64,000 nt of DNA from Portulaca oleracea. Its lineage: Eukaryota; Streptophyta; Magnoliopsida; Caryophyllales; Portulacaceae. Of this stretch, positions 11,176-22,617 are shown one piece after another (position 1 is the stretch's first letter; the number at the start of each line of letters is the position of its first letter). Under the pieces are notes generated by a model, which worked only from the letters and a program-made list of their open reading frames with translations, did not search any database and was not told the origin of the DNA. Position numbers and translations under genes: made by a program. The stretch is from NCBI GenBank assembly GCA_029582165.1, contig CM055884.1, positions 15,146,537 to 15,210,536 on the forward strand. Direction: 5' to 3'.

Positions 11176-12021
11176 CTATGCTTTTAGATTCATGATTGAA
11201 CGATTGGAGTTTGTTTTTGTTTTTTTTTTTAACATAAACACATTCATTTTGCTTTAGGTTTGAGTTGATGAATTTTGGTCAGATTCGGTTGAAATGCTTT
11301 AATTTGATGTTCATTTCGTTTTAATTTGATGTTCATTTCACAGTAACTCAAAGGGATGCAAAATTGAATATGATGTTCATTCCAATATAACATAATGTTC
11401 ATTCCTGTATAAATTGATGTTCATTTCATCAAGTTTATGCAATAAGCATCAATTGAAGGTGGAATGAAAATCAAAGGGATACCAAACTGAATATGATGTT
11501 CATTCAAATATAACTTGATATTCATTTCATCAAGTTTATGTATGTTCATCTCAATATGATGTCCGCTTTTCATTGCCATTTGATATTCATTACAGTACAA
11601 CTTGATGTTTATTTCACAATAGCTTGATGTTCATACATCCAACACTTGATGTTCATTTCATGCCCACCTGATATAAAATATAATTTCATGTTTATTTTAT
11701 TATAACGTGATGTGCTTTTCTCAATATCTAAATGACCATACAACTAACACTTGATGTTCATTTCGACCTAACTTGATTTCATTTCACAGTAACTCGATGC
11801 TCATAAACTAACACTTGATGTTCATTTTAGTTTCAATCTATTACATTCATTATCACCTGATGTTCATCTTCATTGTAACTTGATGATCCATTACACAAAA
11901 CCTTGATGTTCATATAATTAGCATTACCCTAAACTATTCTTTACATTACCCCAACTGAAAATAATGTTCATTACATTATCCCAAATTGTTCCAAACAAAA
12001 GATAGTGAATACAATATTCAA

Positions 12022-12211
12022 TGTCCAACCAAATATAATAGGAGGAAATAACATCGTCGAGGACATCCTCGGGGATTTGCTTCAAACGAAAGTATAAGAA
12101 ACATTTTCTTGTCGGGCGTCCACTCTTGTTTCGGATGCTAACTACATAGCGTTAATAGAACTTCTTCCCCGCTTCAATGTCATCAAATGTCATCCCTTCG
12201 GTTGAACCCAT
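12022..12211 (-). pseudogene. FAR1 DNA-binding domain start, broken
   Basis: On the minus strand an ATG at 12209-12211 opens MGSTEGMTFDDIEAGKKFY, then an in-frame TAA, then RYVVSIRNKSGRPTRKC. The order G-M-x-F-x-x-x-E-x-x-x-x-F-Y-x-x-Y-x-x-x-x-G/S-F/I-x-x-R is the start of the FAR1 domain found in FAR1-related proteins and in some Mutator-like transposases. It lies in the loop and points opposite to the tail fragment at 10996-11175, so the two cannot be parts of one uninterrupted gene without an inversion. Confidence 0.55.
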
Positions 12212-12589
12212 GATTCAACAGTACAAAACATAATATATGTTCGCTTTGCTCGTTCATTTGGTAGCTTAGTGGCATCGGCGGGGGTAGCACTGTCGGCCCT
12301 ATCCCCACTTGCAACGCATCAGCGGCAGCACAGCACACCTGAATATCATTAATGATCATCAAATACAATGAACACCAACTATCACACTTACAATGAATAA
12401 CAAACGAAAATGAAAATGAACAAGTATTCCTGGTATGAACATCAGTGACTAATGGAAAAATGAAAAATTAACATCCAAATGGAGTATGACATGAGCAACA
12501 TAATGTGTCAAAATGATCGCCAAGTGTTCCGGCGTGCACATTCATACATTGGTAATGAAAATGAACAACAAGTGGTCATGGAATGAACA

Positions 12590-14698
12590 CAAGCATTCTG
12601 GGATGAACAAAATATAAATGAACATTAATTTGCAACAATATGAACACACAAGTAGTTCTTGGATGCCTATCAATGAACACCAACAGTAATGATTATCAAG
12701 TCATACTTACAATGAACAACAATTGATGATGAAATGAACAACAAGTATTCCTGGAATGAACATCAAAGCATTTTGGGATGAATAATGGAGAAATGAAAAA
12801 ATAACATCCAAATAGGGATGACAATGAACACTAATTGTGACACTTACAATGAACATCAAACGAAAATGAAAATGAACAACAAGTATTCCTAGAATAAACA
12901 TCAAAGCATTATGGGATGAACATCAGTGACTAATGAAAAAATGAAAAATTAACATCCAAATGGAGTATGACATGAGCAACATAGTGTATCAAAATGATCC
13001 CCAAGTGTTCCGATGTGCACCTTCATACATTGGTAATGAAAATGAACAAGTCGTCATGGAATGAACATCAAGCATTCTGTGATGAACAAAATATAAATGA
13101 ACATCAATTTGAAACAATATGAACACACAAGTAGTTCTTGGATGCCCATCAATGAACACCAACTGTAATGATTATCAAGTCACACTTATAATGAACAACA
13201 ATTGATGATGAAATGAACAACAGGTATTTCTGAAATGAACATCAAAGCATTTTGAGATGAATAATGGAGAACTGAAAAAATAATATCCAAATGGGAATGA
13301 CATGAGCTACATAGTGTACCAAAAAGTTCCCTAAGTGTTCTGGCATCACATACACTGAAAATGAACACCAAGTTGAGATAATATGAACATCAATTAGTGC
13401 TCGAATGCCCATGAATCATTATGAACATCAATAATGAAAAATGAACATCTGGTGACTTTAACGAACACCAACTCTAATGATAATCAAGCACCCTTACACC
13501 GATCAACAACCATTTCTGGAATGAACATCCAACATTCTGGGATGATCATCAAGCCCCTTACAACGAACAACAAAATTGACCAACATGTGGTTGTGTACTC
13601 ATCTTTATCAACATATGAACTTAAATTAAAACCATTGAAATAGTATTAAAAAGATAAAGATGATCGCAAATAGTATTCCAACTACAAAACTCCAATTTTT
13701 GACAACAATGAACAACAGCACCAAAAAATGAACATCAAAATACAATATGTGCATCAGGATGACCTGATTTGCATCTTTCAACCCGATTATCGAACTCATC
13801 ACCATAAACCGCTCAAACGCTCATGGGAATATACAAAATTCAGATAAACAAAATTCATGTATTCAAATCATATAAACAAAATTCAGAACTGTAGAAAAAA
13901 CGGTTATTGAAAGTCATATCGACAAGGACTTACATCTCTTCCTTTCTTTGTTCAACCTATGGTTCAGTGACTCCCTTTCACGCCATGAGCAATTGTACAA
14001 TTCGCTTCCTACACTGACAAAAACACACCCAACTATAAGAATGAACATCAAACAGTTACCGGACACCCCTAATTTCAAAAAACAAAAAAATGGAAACAAA
14101 CCCTAGAAATCGCATGCACTCACCCGCCGGGAAATTCGACCTGCGTTTTACTTTTCTCTTGCAATTGACCAGAAAATTCACCTTCCGGAACACTCACTTG
14201 CTGGAATCGCACGCCCCTCCTCTTGCAATTAACCGAAAATCGTCGGAAATCGTTTAGGATTTGCTTCAAAGCTTCAAGTAAAAATTGATAAAATTAGAGG
14301 GGAAGAAGATGGAGGGAGGTTGAAGATAAAATTGATTTTGATTCTGGGTTCTGAGTTAAAGTAAAAAAAAAAAAAATGGCAGCAGCAAACAATTGGAGGG
14401 GAAGGAGATAGAGGGAGGTTGAAGATGATGATGCATTGAATGAGTATGTCTGGCGTGAATCTCCCCAGCACCAAAATCAAAAACTACCTCTTTGGTTTCA
14501 TAACCTAGCTCACGTGACTTCCCCAATCATTTAAAAAAAAATACAAATTCTTTTATTCAACCAATGAAAATTAATTCCACCATCTACAAATAAAATTAAA
14601 ATAGCCCTTTTATAACTTCCTTTGATCTTGAAACCAATGGCTGAGATTAACCATGCTTCTATGCGCACTATTTTACCCTTCTCATTATATCAATTCCC
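12590..14698 (-). repeat. Right inverted arm of the fold-back element
   Basis: The reverse complement matches 8937-10993 with scattered differences, and both arms use the same order of gatgttcatt-type units. An additional related unit continues inward from 12590 to about 12370, so the right side carries more repeat material than the left. Confidence 0.82.
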
Positions 14699-14715
14699 TA
14701 TATATATATATATAT
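14699..14715. repeat. (TA)n at the right border of the fold-back element
   Basis: A pure TA run immediately follows the right terminus caattccc. With 8924-8936 it forms the pair of TA flanks. Confidence 0.9.
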
Positions 14716-15533
14716 TCTATGAAGTAGTTTAAAAAATATTTTTTATTTTTTATTTTTCTATGAAGTAATTTTAAAAAAATTTCTTATAAACTTTCTATAT
14801 ATTAGTTAATTATTAAATTAAGATTTTTATGGTAGTATTTTTATTTACCTATGCACAATAATGATCTGACAAATACCTTTTTTAACAACAAATTAGAGAT
14901 GCTTATATAAATATTGTCATGTACTCCCTCTGTTCTATATTATTTGTTCTTCTATTGATTGTTATAGTCTCCAATGTCATTGGTTAATTAATAATTTCTT
15001 ACGTTTTTATGATAGTATTTTTTTTAATTATGAATGTAATACTAGTAATTTTTTTTGATGGACTAATACTAGTAATTTTATTAAACAAATCATTATATTT
15101 ATTGAGAAATTTACGGCTAAAATTTTATAAAATTGTCTGCATAATTTTTAAAGTTTACAAATAATAGGTGATGGGGATAGTTATTAATGGTGTTAATAAT
15201 CATGGTGAATCAAGATGCTTATCCTTTTCATTTTCAAAACTATATTGATATACTAATATATAATAGTCGATGTGGTACACACAATTGTCAACCACGCACA
15301 CTCATGGCTCCCATCGCTAACGTTTGGAGTGGTCCTCATCTTTTTGTAGGCAAAAATCTCAATTTTATTTTGTTAATATCCCACGTGATCTTTTGTATTC
15401 TTCCTATAATCGTATGTACATTAATCTCTCTCACCTGTGACTCCAAGTTCTTCTGGTGTGTAATCCACTCAATACTCCCATCCCCCAAAAAAAGCCACCG
15501 ATCAACAAAGAAAAAGAAGTGTTGATTTGAATT
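14716..15533. other. AT-rich DNA upstream of the dioxygenase gene
   Basis: It holds a short duplication of tatgaagta(g/a)tttt near 14720-14770 and a Stowaway-like end, tactccctctgttctatatt, at about 14929, without a visible partner end. The promoter of the dioxygenase gene should lie in the right part, but no convincing TATA box can be chosen. Confidence 0.4.
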
Positions 15534-17027
15534 ATGGTGAGCAGTGAACGCTTGGCAGAATTAAAAGCGTTTGATGAAACTAAAAGAGGAGTGAAGGGAT
15601 TGGTGGATGATGGAATTTCAAAAGTTCCTCCGATTTTCATTCATCCACAAAGCCCATCTCTGTCCCCAACTCCACCTCAAAAACCCAATTGTAGCATAAA
15701 AATTGCAGTGATCGACCTCAGTGGTGTCAGAGAGGATCCCAATCTGAGGAAGGATGCGGTTGACAAGGTTCGAGATGCATCGAGCAAGTCTGGATTTTTC
15801 CAGGTGGTGAATCATGGAATTCCGGTTTCAGTTTTGGGAGACATGTTGGGTGGAATAAGGGGTTTCTTTGAGCAAGATGATGAGCTTAAAAAGCCATACT
15901 ACACGAGGGAATCTGGTAATAAAAGGGTGGGATACAATAGCAACTTTGATCTTTACACAACACCTGCAGCCTGCTGGAGGGACTCTATGGTTTTCTTTAT
16001 GACTCCTCCTCCAAATCCTGAGGATATCCCAGCCCCATGCAGGGACATCGTAATGGAGTACGGAAAGCACGTGAAGATGGTGGGAGAATTGTTGTTTGAG
16101 TTGTTATCAGAAGGGCTGGGATTGCAGACAAACCATCTTAATGAAATGGGGTGTAGCGAGGGGATTGCTATCCTGGGACATTATTATCCAGCATGTCCCC
16201 AACCAGAGCTAGCTATGGGGATCGGAAAGCATTCAGATAGTGGCTTTTTAACACTGCTTTTCCAAGACCAAATTGGTGGCCTTCAAGTTCTACATCAAGG
16301 TCAATGGATCAATGTCCCTCCCACCCCTGGTGCTCTAATTGTCAACATTGGGGACCTTATGCAGGCAAGCTACTCATCACTTTAATTACCCCTGCTTCAG
16401 TCTTCCTACTTTTGTGTTGCTCACCCTTATCTATCAATTTGTATGATGTCAAATAATTAACACCCCTCATCTATGGGGATTTGTATATTCCAAGTGCTTT
16501 AGACTCCATTTGATCCTTGATCCTTAAACATTGGGGACCTTATGCAGGCAAGTTACTTTTGTTGTTTGGCCTAAGCCTAACCATGACAAAGTTCAGAGTA
16601 GTTACTTTCGGCATTTGACCTAAGGGGCATGTTGATTAATCAAGGCTAATATAGGCTAAATCAAGAACAATTCTCTTTGAAAGTTCATAGATTGTATACG
16701 GTTTTTGATCTTCAAAACATTACATATGAAACCTTTGCTCATTTTTCTATGCATGGTTTGGATGATGGTTTTCAGCTCATATCAAATGACAACTACAAAA
16801 GCTCAGAGCACAGAGTACTTGCAAATGGCACAGGACCAAGAGTATCAGCGGCATGCTTTTTCAACAATGGATATAATCTCACGTCAAGGACTTATGGGCC
16901 AATCAAGGAGTTAGTCTCAGAATCTGATCCTCCAAAATACAGAGAAACAACATCTATGGAGTATGTACGCCAGTTTGTACGCAAAGGGCTTGATGGCAAT
17001 TCAGCTCTTGACCACTTCAAGCTCTAA
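15534..17027 (+). CDS. 2-oxoglutarate/Fe(II)-dependent dioxygenase, ACC-oxidase-homolog (D4H-like) group
   Basis: Exon 1 is 15534-16364 (277 codons) and exon 2 is 16776-17027 (83 codons plus stop), giving 360 residues, the usual family length. An N-terminal DIOX_N region holds the stretch SGFFQVVNHGIP (about 86-97). The C-terminal 2OG-FeII domain has the iron ligands H233 and D235 (KHSDSGFLTLL) and H289 (SSEHRVLAN), and the 2-oxoglutarate contact R299-x-S301 (GPRVS). GHYYPACPQPE at about 215-225 is typical of the group that includes ACC oxidase homologs and desacetoxyvindoline 4-hydroxylase. Such enzymes hydroxylate or desaturate small specialised metabolites in the cytosol; the substrate is unknown. 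All key residues are present, so it looks functional. Exon joining rests on family alignment: GDLMQ at the end of exon 1 and LISND at the start of exon 2. Confidence 0.88.
16365..16775 (+). other. GC-AG intron of the dioxygenase gene with a duplicated donor segment
   Basis: The exon ends ATGCAG and the intron starts GCAAGC, the consensus of the rare GC donor class. No GT donor occurs at the position the protein family requires. The acceptor is ggttttcag before CTCATATC. About 185 bp inside the intron, acattggggaccttatgcag followed by gcaagtt (about 16528-16555) repeats the exon end and donor. Confidence 0.7.
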
Positions 17028-17178
17028 GCTACAAAGCTATTAGATCAGCTATGATCCAAAATGTAATGTGCTAATTTAAGTATGATTCATGTTTGGAAAC
17101 ATCAGTCTATGTTTGCACGCATCGGTGGATCTGTTAGTGGATTCGGGTGGCTAATACCACAATTAACCCGAAAAAGGA

Positions 17179-17184
17179 AATAAA
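17179..17184 (+). terminator. Candidate poly(A) signal AATAAA of the dioxygenase gene
   Basis: AATAAA lies about 150 bp after the stop codon, a normal distance for a plant 3' UTR. Plant signals are loose, so this is only a candidate. Confidence 0.4.
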
Positions 17185-18261
17185 ATTCTAATAGAAATTT
17201 TGATAGATATTATGAATTGTATGTTTATGAAATGAGTGTAAAAACATATTGGGCACCTCTAGTCTTAGGTTGCACCTAATGGCATTTACTGATATTAGTT
17301 CTTGTATTAGGGCTCCTTAGAAATAGAATTGATTCGACATTACAGAGCAAGTAATTAGTTAGCATCTGCACGTTACAAATGAATTTGTGCCTGAGTCATG
17401 ATTGAGATAAAAGTATTTCAAGAGACGATCGACTTTGTTGTTGAATCAGATTCTCTAATTAAACAGTCAGCTGGTTGTGAATGTCATGTCAGGGGCCATC
17501 AATTGCCCTGAGAATTAAGCAGGAACCCAAAACTAAAGAGCCATTTGATGATATTCAGAATTCAATGTTTAAGCTGGAAATTTCACATCATCAATACAAG
17601 GAAGCTTTTGTTGGCCTGCAATCCAAAGTTTTATGAGATAGAGACACTAGATACTAGGTATTGGGCGATTGGTACACTATCATTTAACTAAGATCAATAC
17701 AATGGAGTATTTTTCTTGTGTACGAATCCCTCTTTAGAAGAAGTTAGAAAAATATATCAGGGTAAATGGAAGAGTTGAAGATTGTCTTGATCATTGCCCC
17801 ATGGAGGAATCTAGGAGATTTTCCTCATGCTCAATCATCTTTTAGATTTTGTTATGATCGTCAATTTGCAGATATTGTTAAAAATGAGATGTGTCAAATT
17901 TTCTCCGGACACAAATCATTCACATTGATCGATTAACATGATCAGGAGCTTTGAAGTGTTGAATGGCGATAAATTTTTTGGCAGTAGCAAATACATAAGG
18001 TCCTAGAAGATTCACAAGCACAATCGGTCTTTGATAAATCAAACAATTATCTGTAAAAGCAGGATGATGGAGCAAGGGCAAAGTATATGATTATGCTTAA
18101 AATTCAACAACAAAGCAAGATGGATTGATGCAAGTTTGTGGTGAATGTTCTGGAAAGTTTTTGGCAAGATTAAGCAAAGACCAGCTAAAAAGTGCGTTTG
18201 TACTTATCCATAAAAAAGAGGGATACAGATTGAGCTGAAGATTACCAGAGGAGGCTAGCTA
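17185..18261. other. Intergenic DNA, no supported feature
   Basis: No ORF with a recognisable domain and no inverted or direct repeat was found. It may contain old, unrecognisable transposon sequence. Confidence 0.4.
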
Positions 18262-18395
18262 CTATGATATGAGAATTATGGACCCTAAGGGCTGACCCAT
18301 GAAGTAAATGGACTATAAAATTCTATTCAAGATTATGAGGTTTCAATTGATGAGAAATATATATCCGTTTTGTTTTTTTTATGTGGATATATAAC

Positions 18396-19428
18396 TGTTG
18401 GGATTGGGGTCAACCACATTACCTCTACATTCACCGAGGACCTATGACGGAACCTTGACGAGGACCCCAGACGAAGTTTTGATATGAAAGACAAAATTAT
18501 GAAAGTAAGAAAGAGAAGTATCTCAAGCCTCACACTATCCAAATTTCTGAACGTATACTCTACCCTGCAGAACCAATGTCCTCCACATAACACTCCATGA
18601 TACCCTCACTGCATTCCCCATGGAGGACCTCTGCCAAAATTGGGAACTCACTCAAGGAAATTTCTTGACCTTTATTCTTTCTATCATTTAGCATATAAAA
18701 TCCATGATGCAATCCTCTTCCTATTATATGCAGAATATTTGGAGAAAAAGATGTTGAAAGAACTTTCCAATATGTGCCGTTTAGGATCAAGACGAATAAG
18801 GCAATGATCCACAAATCTGGATCAAGACGAATAAGGCAAGGATCCACAAATCAGAGATATCCTAGCCTAAAAATTGTTGCAACACAAAAAGGAAAGTAAT
18901 CAAGGAATCTGTTGCGACACAAAAAGGAAAGGAATCAAGGAAGATGAGTATAAAACAACTCAACCACATTGCTGAAGAATTTATTCGATTCCATGGAAGT
19001 AATCGAAGTGTGTAGGAAATTTAGAGAGAAAATTTCTGAGTTGCAGCCAATTGTCTAATTGGTGAGTTAGTGAGTAACTAGAGAGTATTCTAGTGAGGCC
19101 CTCTGATTTTCTGTAACTGAAGATCTTGTTAATAATTCTTTAGTGAGTGAGATCTTCATCAATCAACTGGTGAAGGCTACCTTCTAGGATCCAAGTCTGT
19201 GACCCCCCTCTATATGCAGTCTTGAGGCTCTCAAGTCTCTCCACTGCTAATTTCATTTATTTCCATCTGTTCTATAATGTCCTCAAACTTCTGAGTTCAA
19301 TAAAAGATTAAAGGGTTTATTCATTGTGTTGTTGAATCTTGACAAAAGTCAAGATTAGTTTTTCTAACGTCCTCGTCGATTGTGTAAAATTTCAATAACC
19401 ATATTCGCCCCCCTCTAGGGTTCTTTCA
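18396..19428 (+). repeat. Copia 5' LTR
   Basis: It is 1033 bp, TG...CA bounded, and matches 21636-22617 throughout with scattered differences and small indels. The copia-typical end cccctctagggttctttca precedes the primer-binding site. Confidence 0.88.
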
Positions 19429-19485
19429 AGTGGTATTAAAGCAAGTCTATCCAAGAAGAGACTAACCGCTCTGTGGAAAAAAATC

Positions 19486-20226
19486 ATGGTTGAGATTGAG
19501 GATGGTGATATAGGACAAGGACACTGCTTAGGCACACCCCCATTATTCCAAGGATCAAACTTTTCCCACTAGAAGAAGCGTATGAAAGCCTTCATCATGG
19601 ATCAAGACTATGATCTATGGGATAGATTTGAGAATTGAGACTTTGTCCCCATGATCACAGACGGAGAAATCACGAAACCCAAAATTAGATCTAAATATAC
19701 TGCAAAAGAAGTAGAATAGGAAAATAAAACTGTTAAAGCCTTACATACTCTCTATTGTGGACTTGGTTCTAATGAGTTTGAATATGTCTCTGGTTGAGAT
19801 ACAACTAAGCAGGTGTGGGATACCTTATTGACCACATATGAAGGAACAAGCCAAGTTCGAGAAATAAGGCTTGACAATTATGTCAAGCAATACGAATCCT
19901 TCAAAATCAAGAATGGAGAATCCATTAAGGACATGTACAAACTGTTCGCTATCAAAATCAATAATCTCAAGTCCTTGGAGAAAACCTACTCCAATGAAGA
20001 AAGAGTTCGCAAGGTCCTCACATGCATTCCAAGAAAGAAATGGGAACCGAAAGTCACCGCAATTGAGGAAGCTCAAGATTTAAGAACTCTCCAATTAGAT
20101 GACCTCATTGGGAAATTGCTTGCGCACGAGATATATCTTCAAGAAGAGCATGATGAAAAAGAAGAAGCGGTCCGCAAGGACTTGAACTGTCCTAACGACA
20201 AGTCAAATGAGGATGATAAGAACTAG
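19486..20226 (+). pseudogene. Copia gag (UBN2-type) with stop codons
   Basis: The ATG at 19486 is in frame with the open part 19813-20226. At least four in-frame stops lie before 19813; one (after GSNFSH) stands where a Trp would be expected, as cytosine deamination would leave. The open part has the UBN2 pattern VWDTLLTTYEGT...YVKQYESFK...IKDMYK and IPRKKWEPKVTAIEEA. A degenerate zinc knuckle CFVCGDPNHLIKD follows at about 20355, lacking its last Cys. Gag would form the particle that packages the element RNA. Confidence 0.78.
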
Positions 20227-20675
20227 TGTTTGGCTTTGATAGTCAAGGAACTCAAGAGACTGTGCAAGAAAAGCCATAACTCTGGAGGATCCTCATCCAA
20301 ACGGGTCATCTAAGAGGTAAGGACTCCTCAAGTAATGAAACTAACTAACCTTCTTGCTTTGTTTGTGGTGATCCAAATCACTTGATCAAGGACCTGTCTC
20401 TACAGTAGAAAAAATAAAAAAGAGAGGAGTCATCTAGCCCTGATGGCCTGTAGAAGTTGTAATAGTGGCAACTGGTGTTTTGAGGAGGAGTTTGCCAATC
20501 ATCATCTTGTTAGAAAAGACATCAATGATATGAGGAAGTTGGTACAACTAATGATGACTACCAAGATAATGATGAAGATGAATCAGAGGAGGTAACTCTT
20601 GATGAGTTCCTTACTTAGCCTAAAAAGTACTTCGAAAATTGTTTTCTAAAGATTGTTGTAGGTGAGACTCAGTAC

Positions 20676-20993
20676 TTGGATAAAATTAAGTCTCTAAAAA
20701 GAACTATCAAGAGTCTAGAAGAGTCCAAGTATAAATTGGAGAAGTCTTACAATGATCTCACCTCCAAGATTGACATCCTCGAGATTGAAAAACTAAACCT
20801 CAAGGACAACCTCGATAATGTCACAAGACTTCTTAATAAGCGAACCAAGGGAGAAGAAAATGCTAGTGAATTGCTTGGATCTCAATGCGCCTTCTTCAAC
20901 AAGGAAGGATTGGGTGATCGTCCCAAGAAGAAGCAAAACCGCCGTCAAGGACATTATGTCTCTCAAAAACTGCCAGTCAGAATAAGTGACTAA
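20676..20993 (+). pseudogene. Gag-downstream coiled-coil fragment of the copia element
   Basis: A Lys/Glu-rich frame with heptad-like spacing (IKSLKRTIKSLEESKYKLEK) and then a basic tail. Such coiled-coil segments often follow gag in long-LTR copia elements. It is in a different frame from gag and has no enzymatic motif. Confidence 0.5.
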
Positions 20994-21635
20994 GAAGACT
21001 ATATCAACCTCGATAGAAAGGACCAAGGTCACATATTCCACTCACGGGACCAAGGATAATGCAACAACCTCGGCACAAGATCCCAGGGTCAGTCCTCTAA
21101 TCTCAAACATGAGTGCCAATCTGGTAAATTGCACTACTCCAACCATTATCGTTCTAGAATTATAAAATATGGGTTCCAAGAGGAACAAGACCTCCTAACA
21201 TGGTTGTTAATTATGGCTTGAGGAAGGTTGTTTGAAATTTGTGTAGGTACGCTCGACATGCAACCAAGGAACAGTGAAACCTCAAGAGTTTGGATGCTCA
21301 ATGAAACCTGGAGCAATCAAGGACACTGTATGCAACAATAACAACTTCTGGCAACAAATTCAGAAGGCTAACACAACCTTATGTCGTCCCTCGTCTGTCA
21401 TAAGGTTTGACGTATTGGATCTATTCAAATGACAATGTTATTGATTATTCGTGGCACGAATTGAGGGGGAGCACCCTCTCTTAGTACTAACACGTTCATT
21501 AAATTGTTGCAGATTGTTACAAATGGTCGCTATATTAAAGGCAAGTTTCCTATGGTCTTTTTGATAAAAGTCAAAAAAGGGGGAGAAGAAGTATAGTTAT
21601 TATTGAATTTTGTCTTTCATCAAAAAGGAGGCGAA

Positions 21636-22617
21636 TGTTGGGACTAGGGTCAATGACATTACCTCTACATTCACCGAGACCCTCTGACGGAGCCTTGACG
21701 AGGACCTCAGACGAAGTTTTGATATGGAAGACAAAATTACGAAAGCAAGAAAGAGAAGTATATCAAGCCTCACTATCACAAATTGTGAATGTATACTCCA
21801 CCCTGCAGAACCAATGTTCTCCACATCATACTCCATGATGCCCTCACTGCACTCTCCAAGGAAGACCTCTGCCAAAAATTGCGAACTCACTCAAGGAAGT
21901 TTCTTGACCTTTATTCTTTCCATCATTTAGCATGTAAAATCCATGATGCAATCCTCTTCCTATTATATGCAGAATATTTGGAGAAAAAGATGTTGAAAGG
22001 ACTTTCCAATATGTGTCGAATAAGGCAAGGATCCACAAATCTGAGATATCCTAGCCTCAAAACCGTTGCAGCAAAAAAAGGAAAGAAATCAAGGAAACAA
22101 TTGCAGCACAAAAAGGAAAGGAATCAAGGAAGATGAGTATAAAACAACTCAACCACATTGCAGAAGAAATTATTCGATCCCAAGGAAGTAATCGAAGTGC
22201 GCAGGAAATTTAGAGATAAATTTTTGAGTTGTAGCAAATTGTGTAACTGGTGAGTTAGTGAGTAACCAGAGAGTATTCTGGTGAGGCCCTCCGATTTTTC
22301 TGTAATTGAAGATCTTGTTAAGTATTCTTCAGTGAGTGAGATCTACATCAATCAACTGGTGAAGGTTGCCTTCTAGGATCCAAGTCTGTGATCCCCCTCT
22401 GTAAGCAGTCTTGAGGCCCTCAAGTCTCTCCACTACTGAGTTCATTTATTTCCATCCGTTCTGTAATGTCCTCAAGCTTCTGAATTCAATAAAAGATTAA
22501 AGGGTTTATTCATTGTGTTGTTGAATCTTGATAAAAGTCAAGATTAGGTTTTCTAACGTTATCATTGAATGTGCAAAATTTCAATAACCATATTCACCCC
22601 TCTCTAGGGTTCTTTCA
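21636..22617 (+). repeat. Copia 3' LTR
   Basis: It is 982 bp, the partner of 18396-19428. It is shorter mainly because one copy of a short duplicated tract (gatccacaaatc...caagacgaataaggc) present in the 5' LTR near 18790-18850 is absent. Confidence 0.88.

Larger units (their letters stand above)
8937..14698. mobile_element. 5.76-kb fold-back/MULE-like element with ~2.1-kb inverted arms in a (TA)n tract
   Basis: The left terminus gggaattgatataatgagaa at 8937 is mirrored at the right end, finishing caattccc at 14698. The mirror image continues for about 2 kb: left arm to about 10993, right arm from about 12590. Bases outside both ends are pure TA (8924-8936 and 14699-14715). Each arm has about 900 bp of unique sequence near the end, then dense gatgttcatt-type units, some arranged as longer direct repeats of about 480 bp. 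The loop (about 10996-12590) holds remnants of a FAR1-type protein in both orientations. Long arms with subrepeats are typical of fold-back transposons and of some Mutator-like elements. No intact transposase is present. Confidence 0.85.
18396..22617 (+). mobile_element. Copia-type LTR retrotransposon, gag-only (non-autonomous)
   Basis: The 5' LTR is 18396-19428 and the 3' LTR 21636-22617. Both start tgttggga and end ggttctttca. The primer-binding site tggtattaaagc at 19431-19442 is close to the tRNA-Met-type sequence used by copia elements. Purine-rich runs precede the 3' LTR (aaaaaagggggagaagaag at about 21573 and aaaaaggaggcgaa at 21622-21635). Flanking bases are ataac and ataat, a near-match 5-bp duplication. 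The 2.2-kb interior has only gag-like sequence; protease, integrase, RT and RNase H are missing. Confidence 0.85.

Noticed and set aside
9840..11900. Array of gatgttcatt units as a CRISPR-like array
   Set aside because: Unit spacing is irregular, the units are short and degenerate, the DNA is plant nuclear, and no cas genes are present.
9202..13643. Many ORFs of 60-105 codons
   Set aside because: They lie in the mirrored arms and the repeat units of the fold-back element; the same peptides appear on opposite strands and have no known domain.
14929..14950. Stowaway-like end tactccctctgttctatatt
   Set aside because: No matching inverted end was found within a few hundred bases, so no element is called.
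15187..15525. 112-codon ORF just before the dioxygenase gene
   Set aside because: No domain; it ends at the dioxygenase start region and is more likely promoter and leader sequence.
16365..16385. Continuing the dioxygenase ORF to the stop at 16383-16385
   Set aside because: This would end the protein at 283 residues without the second iron His and the R-x-S motif, both of which lie in the downstream exon at 16776-17027.
21635..22136. ORFs at 18333-18847 and 21600-22136
   Set aside because: They lie in the copia LTRs and appear in both copies; they are non-coding shadows.
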